NCBI GenBank assembly: GCA_910586045.1
Contig: CAJUIH010000033.1
Location: forward strand, 1-27,335
Direction: 5' to 3'
DNA from: an uncultured Eubacterium sp.
GTDB lineage: Bacteria; Bacillota; Clostridia; Lachnospirales; Lachnospiraceae
DNA: 27,335 nucleotides
The translations under genes were made by a program, and so were the position numbers. Below the pieces are notes generated by a model. It did no database searches and had not been told where the DNA came from. It saw nothing but the letters and a program-made list of their open reading frames with translations. Below, piece after piece: positions 23,623-27,335 of this stretch (position 1 is its first letter; each line of letters opens with the position of its first letter).

Positions 23623-23717
23623 TCCGCTGCACCCGTCACACCATACAAAAAAGTAAAAAACCAGTAAGCGGCGGTAAACCGATGACTGAAACATTAGGAA
23701 TGAATTTAGGAGGAATT

Positions 23718-24989
23718 ATGAGGAAGAAACCTTTGCGAATTGTAACCTGCTGTCTGGCAGGCGCATTATTGACAGCCGTACCGGTATATGAAACACAAGC
23801 AGCTTCGAACCAGACAAAAGCCGCAGTCGAAAGCAAAGCAGGCACGGCAGCGCCGTCTGCGGGCGTAACTTTGGCTGTGAAAAACTACCTGGAAGATACC
23901 GAAAAGCAGGAAACCAAAAAAGAAGAGACTTCCGCTAAGGATACAGAGGCAAAAGCGAAAGCGGATGCAGACGAAAAGCAGACCAAAACATCCGATCAGA
24001 AAAAGGCCGCGGAATCCAAAAAGACGACGAAGAAAACAGAATCCGATTCCAAAAAATCGGACAAGTCATCCAAATACGATAACATGGCGGTCGCGCAGGT
24101 GGATGATTATGTAAATGTCCGCAAAAAGCCTAATGAAGAAGCGGAAATGGTTGGAAAGCTGCATAGTGATTCCGTTGCGACGGTTATTAAGAAAACCGGA
24201 GACTGGTACAAAATTAAATCCGGGTCTGTCACTGGTTTTGTAAAAGGAGAATACATAGTAGTAGGAGATCAGAAGCTGCTGAAATCGGTAGGCACGGATG
24301 TTGCTACCGTAAATACCGCCACATTAAAAGTAAGAAGCAAAGCATCGAAAAAATCAGACGTAGTTACGCTTGTATCGGACGGAGAAGAACTGCCGGTAAC
24401 AGGGATGAAGAATTACAAAGACGGATGGGTAAAAGTAGATGTAGAAGACGGCAAAGGCTATGTGTCGACAGATTATGTAGATCTGAGTACGCAGTATAAC
24501 TATGCGGAGTCAAAAGAGGAGGAAGAAGCAAGACTTGCCGCGGAACAGGCGGAACGGGAAAGAGAAGAAAACGAGTCTGCCGCCGCAGCGGATACAGGCA
24601 GCAGTTCGGACGGCAGCTCGGATTCGTCTTCCAGCACAGGCTCCAGTACCGGACAGGCTGTCGCGAATTACGCGTGCCAGTTCCTTGGCAATCCGTATGT
24701 ATGGGGCGGCACCAGTCTGACAAACGGGGCGGACTGTTCTGGCTTTGTTATGAGCGTATATGCGCATTTCGGCGTTCCGATGGCACATTCTTCCTATGCG
24801 CAGATGGGCGTTGGATACGGCGTAAGCGCCAGCAATATGCAGCCGGGGGATATTGTATGTTATGGGGATCATGTCGCGATCTATGTCGGCAACAACACGA
24901 TTGTGCATGCAAGCAATCCGTCCAGCGGGATCAAATATACGTCGCCGGCAAATTACCGCCCGATTCTGGCAGTACGCAGAGTGTTTTAA
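23718..24989 (+). CDS. Secreted SH3/NlpC-P60 peptidoglycan hydrolase
   Basis: Exported cell-wall endopeptidase of 423 residues. A signal peptide covers about 1-28 ('MRKKPLRIVTCCLAGALLTA' with a likely cut after 'ETQA'). A long Lys/Glu/Ser-rich linker follows (about 60-130). Then come two bacterial SH3 domains ('DDYVNVRKKPNEEAEMVGKL' and 'TATLKVRSKASKKSDVV'), an acidic and Ser-rich linker, and a C-terminal NlpC/P60 domain with Cys340 in 'GADCSGFVMS', His385 in 'DHVAIYVG' and His397 in 'IVHASNP'. NlpC/P60 enzymes usually cut D-gamma-glutamyl-diamino acid bonds in stem peptides. The ATG at 23718 is chosen because AGGAGG lies 5 nt upstream and it begins the signal peptide; the frame opens 12 codons earlier. 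Monocistronic, between a consensus promoter and a terminator. Confidence 0.92.
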   Translation: MRKKPLRIVTCCLAGALLTAVPVYETQAASNQTKAAVESKAGTAAPSAGVTLAVKNYLEDTEKQETKKEETSAKDTEAKAKADADEKQTKTSDQKKAAESKKTTKKTESDSKKSDKSSKYDNMAVAQVDDYVNVRKKPNEEAEMVGKLHSDSVATVIKKTGDWYKIKSGSVTGFVKGEYIVVGDQKLLKSVGTDVATVNTATLKVRSKASKKSDVVTLVSDGEELPVTGMKNYKDGWVKVDVEDGKGYVSTDYVDLSTQYNYAESKEEEEARLAAEQAEREREENESAAAADTGSSSDGSSDSSSSTGSSTGQAVANYACQFLGNPYVWGGTSLTNGADCSGFVMSVYAHFGVPMAHSSYAQMGVGYGVSASNMQPGDIVCYGDHVAIYVGNNTIVHASNPSSGIKYTSPANYRPILAVRRVF

Positions 24990-25012
24990 CAAAATATAGA
25001 AATGATACGATC

Positions 25013-25045
25013 AGGCTTCGCACGAAACGGTGCGGAGCCTTTTTT
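25013..25045 (+). terminator. Intrinsic terminator after the NlpC/P60 gene
   Basis: AGGCTTCGCAC (25013-25023) pairs with GTGCGGAGCCT (25030-25040) with one G-T wobble and a 6-nt loop, followed by T6. It lies 24 nt after the stop codon. Confidence 0.88.
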
Positions 25046-25510
25046 GACGTATGAAAATCAGGCAGGGCAAGGAAAAATGAAATAGAAAGAACAAAAATAT
25101 GCAAAAATGATGCAAATATTTCATAAACTATTTTGTGGGGAGCAAAGAAAAAAACGGCAGTGTACAAAATAACCAAAAAGAAAAACTACATATATAGAAA
25201 TTAAATGAGAATTTTAGACATATTCCAAAGTTATCCACATCGAATTTTGTCGAAAGCATAAAAAAATCGAGTTATACACAAAGTTATTAACATTATCCAC
25301 AATTTTTCGTGTGGAAAAGTTCGTGGATATCTGGTTATACACGGAACGCGTGTTTTGTGGATTATTCATAAAGTTGATCTTTTCCGCAAATAAATCCTAA
25401 AACCTATTGACATTTCAATAGTGGAAAAAGAGAAAAAATTGTGGAATGATGTCGAAATTAAACGCAAATTTTTTGATAATTACGTACAGCTTTTGGCCGT
25501 GCCAAGATAC
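25046..25510. other. Long AT-rich gene-free region
   Basis: About 460 bp without a credible gene. The left part (25080-25230) is AT-rich with little obvious structure. The centre is the DnaA-box cluster described separately. The right part (25371-25510) is AT-rich with a lone TTGACA (25407-25412) lacking a good -10 partner. No tRNA-like or riboswitch-like fold was recognised. Confidence 0.6.
25231..25370. promoter_or_regulatory. DnaA-box cluster
   Basis: Three perfect TTATNCACA boxes on the plus strand: TTATCCACA at 25231-25239, TTATACACA at 25272-25280 and TTATCCACA at 25293-25301. One-mismatch boxes: TTTTCCACA on the minus strand (25310-25318), TTATACACG on the plus strand (25335-25343), TAATCCACA on the minus strand (25356-25364) and TTATTCATA on the plus strand (25362-25370). 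A two-mismatch ATATCCACG lies on the minus strand (25322-25330). Such density in 140 bp next to AT-rich DNA is what origins and DnaA-titration clusters look like. dnaA, dnaN, rpmH and gyrB are not present nearby. Confidence 0.75.
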
Positions 25511-25539
25511 TTGCCAAATCCTGAACTTTTTGCTATACT
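25511..25539 (+). promoter_or_regulatory. Promoter of the WecG/TagA-like gene
   Basis: TTGCCA (25511-25516) and TATACT (25534-25539) with a 17-bp spacer. Predicted start near 25546, about 33 nt before the ATG, whose ribosome site is GCGAGG. Confidence 0.7.
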
Positions 25540-25578
25540 ACTGAACGATCGCGGATTATTGTTAAAGCGAGGTGTTGT

Positions 25579-26274
25579 ATGGTAAAAAAGATTCGATTGC
25601 TTGGAATGGTAATTGATAATTTTCCGCTGCGCGAGGAAGTGCAGATCGGGGAAAATTTTTATAGTAGAATGGAATTAAACATTATCCGTACAGTGTCCAT
25701 GAAAATGTTTGGTATGGCAGCGGAATGCCAGGCCGTGCGGGATGCGATCAAACAGGCGGACCTGTTGGTGATAGGGGATAAGGAAATTTTGACGGAAGCC
25801 GGCATTTATTCCAGCCAGCGTTTAAAAGAAGCGGTAGAGCATGGTTTTATGCAGGAATTTCTTACACGCATGTGTCTGGGCGGCCGCTCTGTTTTTCTCG
25901 TTGCCCCAGACCGTTTGGAATTGGACCTGTTAAAAGATTATCTTAGGAAAACGTATGAAAATATGCGGATTGTGGGATGCTATGCCTTAGAGGGACCGGG
26001 AGACGGATATGATGCCATGATCAATGAAATCAACGCGGCGGCATCGGATGCGGTGCTTTCTGTGATGGAGTCGCCGCAGGAAGATGAGTTTTTGCTTAAA
26101 GCAAAGGCGAAGATCAGTGCGAAAGTCTGGTATTCTATGGGCAGGCAGTATCGGATCACGCAGGAGCATCCGTCTTTTCTGCTGCGGTTCCTCCAATTGC
26201 TTCATAAGGGGAAATTTAAAAATGTCATCCACCATTATGAAAACCAGGAAGAGCATGGAGATGGAAATGAATGA
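25579..26274 (+). CDS. WecG/TagA/CpsF-like protein
   Basis: A 231-residue soluble protein. Its layout follows the WecG/TagA/CpsF glycosyltransferase family: an early 'AVRDAIKQADLLVIGD' segment like the family's 'EADLVLPDG' region, a central 'GGRSVFLVAPDRLELDLLKD' like 'GLRVFLLGG', 'NMRIVGCY' like 'LKIVGTH', then 'ESPQEDEFLLKAKAKI' in the place of the family's G-x-P-x-Q-E motif. Family members transfer N-acetylmannosamine-type sugars to lipid-linked carriers. Conservation is loose and the usual PDG motif is not kept, so catalytic activity is doubtful; a binding or regulatory role is possible. The final codons overlap the start of the YitT gene, suggesting cotranscription. No other wall polymer gene is near. 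Confidence 0.55.
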   Translation: MVKKIRLLGMVIDNFPLREEVQIGENFYSRMELNIIRTVSMKMFGMAAECQAVRDAIKQADLLVIGDKEILTEAGIYSSQRLKEAVEHGFMQEFLTRMCLGGRSVFLVAPDRLELDLLKDYLRKTYENMRIVGCYALEGPGDGYDAMINEINAAASDAVLSVMESPQEDEFLLKAKAKISAKVWYSMGRQYRITQEHPSFLLRFLQLLHKGKFKNVIHHYENQEEHGDGNE

Positions 26275-27136
26275 GAAGCAGCGCAGGTACCGCACGGTCC
26301 GGGCCTATCTTTTGATCGCGGCAGGTACGGCGGTTATGGCAGCGGCAATTAAAAGTACCTTTGATCCGATTGGGCTGGTCACCGGCGGATTTACCGGCAT
26401 TGGGATTATGATCCGCAGGCTGACGCAGGATGTAGTAAAGGGCGGGATCCCGATTTGGTTTACAAATCTGGTGTTTAATATTCCGCTGTTTGCGGCAGCG
26501 TTCCGTTTAAAGGGCGCAAAGTTTATCGGCAGGACCATGCTGGCCTCGTTTTTGCTGTCATTCTGGCTTGGCGTCATACCGGGCATTGATCTGGCAGGCG
26601 GGGATATTCTGCTTGCTTCGGTCTATGGAGGGGTACTGACCGGGACGGGAATCGGGCTGGTGTTAAGCGCGCAGGTCGCGACAGGCGGAACGGATTTGAT
26701 TGCGACGCTGCTTCATATGCGGTTTCGCGCGTACTCGGTGGCGCAGATCTTACAGGTGATCGACGGACTGGTGATTCTGGCCGGCATGTATGTATGCGGG
26801 GTGCGTAATTCGCTGTATGCGGTATTTGCGGTGATCCTGACCTCGTATGTCTCTGACCTGATTACGGAAGGCGGAAAGTTTTCAAAAGCGGTATATATTA
26901 TTTCGGAACAGTATCTGCAGATTGCGGATGCTGTCATGCATGAGATGCACAGGGGCACGACGCTTTTCTCGGCGGTCGGCATGTACCGGCAGGAAGAACG
27001 CAAAATTTTATTTTGTGTCGTCTCCAAAAAAGAAGTCGTAACATTAAAAGAATATTCCAAACAGATCGATCCGCATGCGTTTGTGATCGTGACCGATGCA
27101 CGGGAAGTGCTGGGCGAAGGATTTTTGGAATATTAG
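26267..27136 (+). CDS. YitT-family membrane protein
   Basis: Membrane protein of about 289 residues of the YitT family: five or so hydrophobic segments with 'LVTGGFTGIGIMIRRLT' near the first and 'VATGGTDLIATLLHMRF' in the middle, then a cytosolic C-terminal domain (DUF2179 type) from about residue 200 ('GGKFSKAVYIISEQYLQIAD', 'GTTLFSAVGMYRQEERKILF'). The family is widespread in Firmicutes and its transported substrate, if any, is unknown to me. Several in-frame ATGs occur (26255, 26261, 26267); 26267 has GGAG about 5 nt upstream and overlaps the end of the preceding gene by 8 bp. The longer frame to 26084 is antiparallel-free but overlaps the previous gene and is not needed. Confidence 0.88.
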   Translation: MNEKQRRYRTVRAYLLIAAGTAVMAAAIKSTFDPIGLVTGGFTGIGIMIRRLTQDVVKGGIPIWFTNLVFNIPLFAAAFRLKGAKFIGRTMLASFLLSFWLGVIPGIDLAGGDILLASVYGGVLTGTGIGLVLSAQVATGGTDLIATLLHMRFRAYSVAQILQVIDGLVILAGMYVCGVRNSLYAVFAVILTSYVSDLITEGGKFSKAVYIISEQYLQIADAVMHEMHRGTTLFSAVGMYRQEERKILFCVVSKKEVVTLKEYSKQIDPHAFVIVTDAREVLGEGFLEY

Positions 27137-27197
27137 CACAAAAAAATGCGGATTTGTACTTTATTTTTTTTGCGTTTTGTATTATTATAATAAAAAA

Positions 27198-27230
27198 TGC
27201 TCTTTTTTACAAAAAGCAGCTAATTTTTTT
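27198..27230 (+). terminator. Weak possible terminator after the YitT gene
   Basis: GCTCTTTTT and AAAAAGCAGC can pair with one bulged base, followed by TAAT7. The stem is mostly A-T pairs, so its strength is doubtful; the whole 27137-27260 stretch is AT-rich. Confidence 0.35.
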
Positions 27231-27283
27231 GTGAATGTTGTATAGGAACTGACGATGTTACGGTGAGAGAAGGAGAAGACAAT

Positions 27284-27335
27284 ATGATATCAAATCAAAT
27301 ACTTCAGAATACAATAGATGGGTTAAAGGGGATAA
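27284..27335 (+). CDS. Start of an unidentified gene, cut by the window end
   Basis: Seventeen codons from the ATG at 27284 read 'MISNQILQNTIDGLKGI'. AAGGAGAAG lies at good spacing upstream, so it is a real start. The opening resembles the N-terminus of sugar-diacid/PucR-type regulators in Lachnospiraceae as I recall them, but 17 residues are too few to decide. Confidence 0.6.
   Translation, partial: MISNQILQNTIDGLKGI

Noticed and set aside
25407..25435. TTGACA at 25407 as a promoter for the WecG-like gene
   Set aside because: No acceptable -10 hexamer lies 16-18 bp downstream; the TTGCCA-17-TATACT pair at 25511-25539 is much better placed.
25046..25580. Calling this region the chromosomal origin oriC outright
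   Set aside because: The DnaA boxes are convincing, but dnaA/dnaN are absent and gene orientation to the left does not fit leading-strand bias, so I report only a DnaA-box cluster.
1..27335. CRISPR arrays, tRNA or rRNA genes, insertion sequences, prophage genes
   Set aside because: No regular direct repeats with spacers, no recognisable tRNA/rRNA sequence and no transposase, integrase or phage motifs were found on either strand.

Overview
The window looks like a chromosomal segment from a gut-type anaerobic Firmicute, most likely class Clostridia and probably Lachnospiraceae. The case rests on a FabT/FabK-type fatty acid operon, a fused AccD-AccA carboxyltransferase, an Etf-linked lactate oxidation operon with a nickel lactate racemase, strong AGGAGG ribosome binding sites, and near-consensus SigA promoters. 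Species cannot be fixed from the sequence. I see no rRNA, tRNA, CRISPR array, insertion sequence or prophage.

Region 1 (17-7885, minus strand) is a type II fatty acid synthesis operon transcribed acpP-fabK-fabD-fabG-fabF-fabZ-accDA-fabH-fabT. A TTGACA-17-TATGAT promoter sits upstream of acpP. Just downstream of it is a GTTTGAT-A-ATCAAAC palindrome matching the known FabT operator. The usual accB and accC genes are missing from the cluster with no gap left behind.

Region 2 (7886-8268) is a divergent control region. It holds the fab promoter and FabT box, the lactate operon promoter, and three copies of an ATTGG-N5-CCAAT palindrome of the kind bound by LldR-type GntR regulators.

Region 3 (8269-15956, plus strand) is a lactate operon: permease (LctP), FAD-linked lactate dehydrogenase (GlcD/LctD type), EtfB, EtfA, an acyl-CoA dehydrogenase of butyryl-CoA dehydrogenase type, and lactate racemase LarA. 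A 15-bp-stem terminator closes it. The likely scheme is lactate uptake, racemisation to the isomer the dehydrogenase accepts, and Etf-mediated flavin-based electron confurcation, with the acyl-CoA dehydrogenase possibly sharing the same Etf pair.

Region 4 (15964-20072) has the FCD-type GntR regulator (probable LldR, with a 15-bp tandem-repeat tail) followed by a membrane acyltransferase, then an OmpR-type two-component pair whose kinase seems to have lost its ATG start.

Region 5 (20150-22978) has a broken AAA-ATPase/PD-(D/E)XK gene, an acyl-ACP thioesterase and a CvfB-like S1 RNA-binding protein.

Region 6 (23043-25045) has a YjfB-family small protein (minus strand) and a secreted SH3/NlpC-P60 peptidoglycan hydrolase. 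The hydrolase has a perfect consensus promoter flanked by two WalR-type boxes.

Region 7 (25046-27335) starts with an AT-rich gene-free stretch containing a dense cluster of DnaA boxes with no dnaA nearby. After it come a WecG/TagA-like protein, a YitT-family membrane protein, and the first 17 codons of one more gene cut by the window end.
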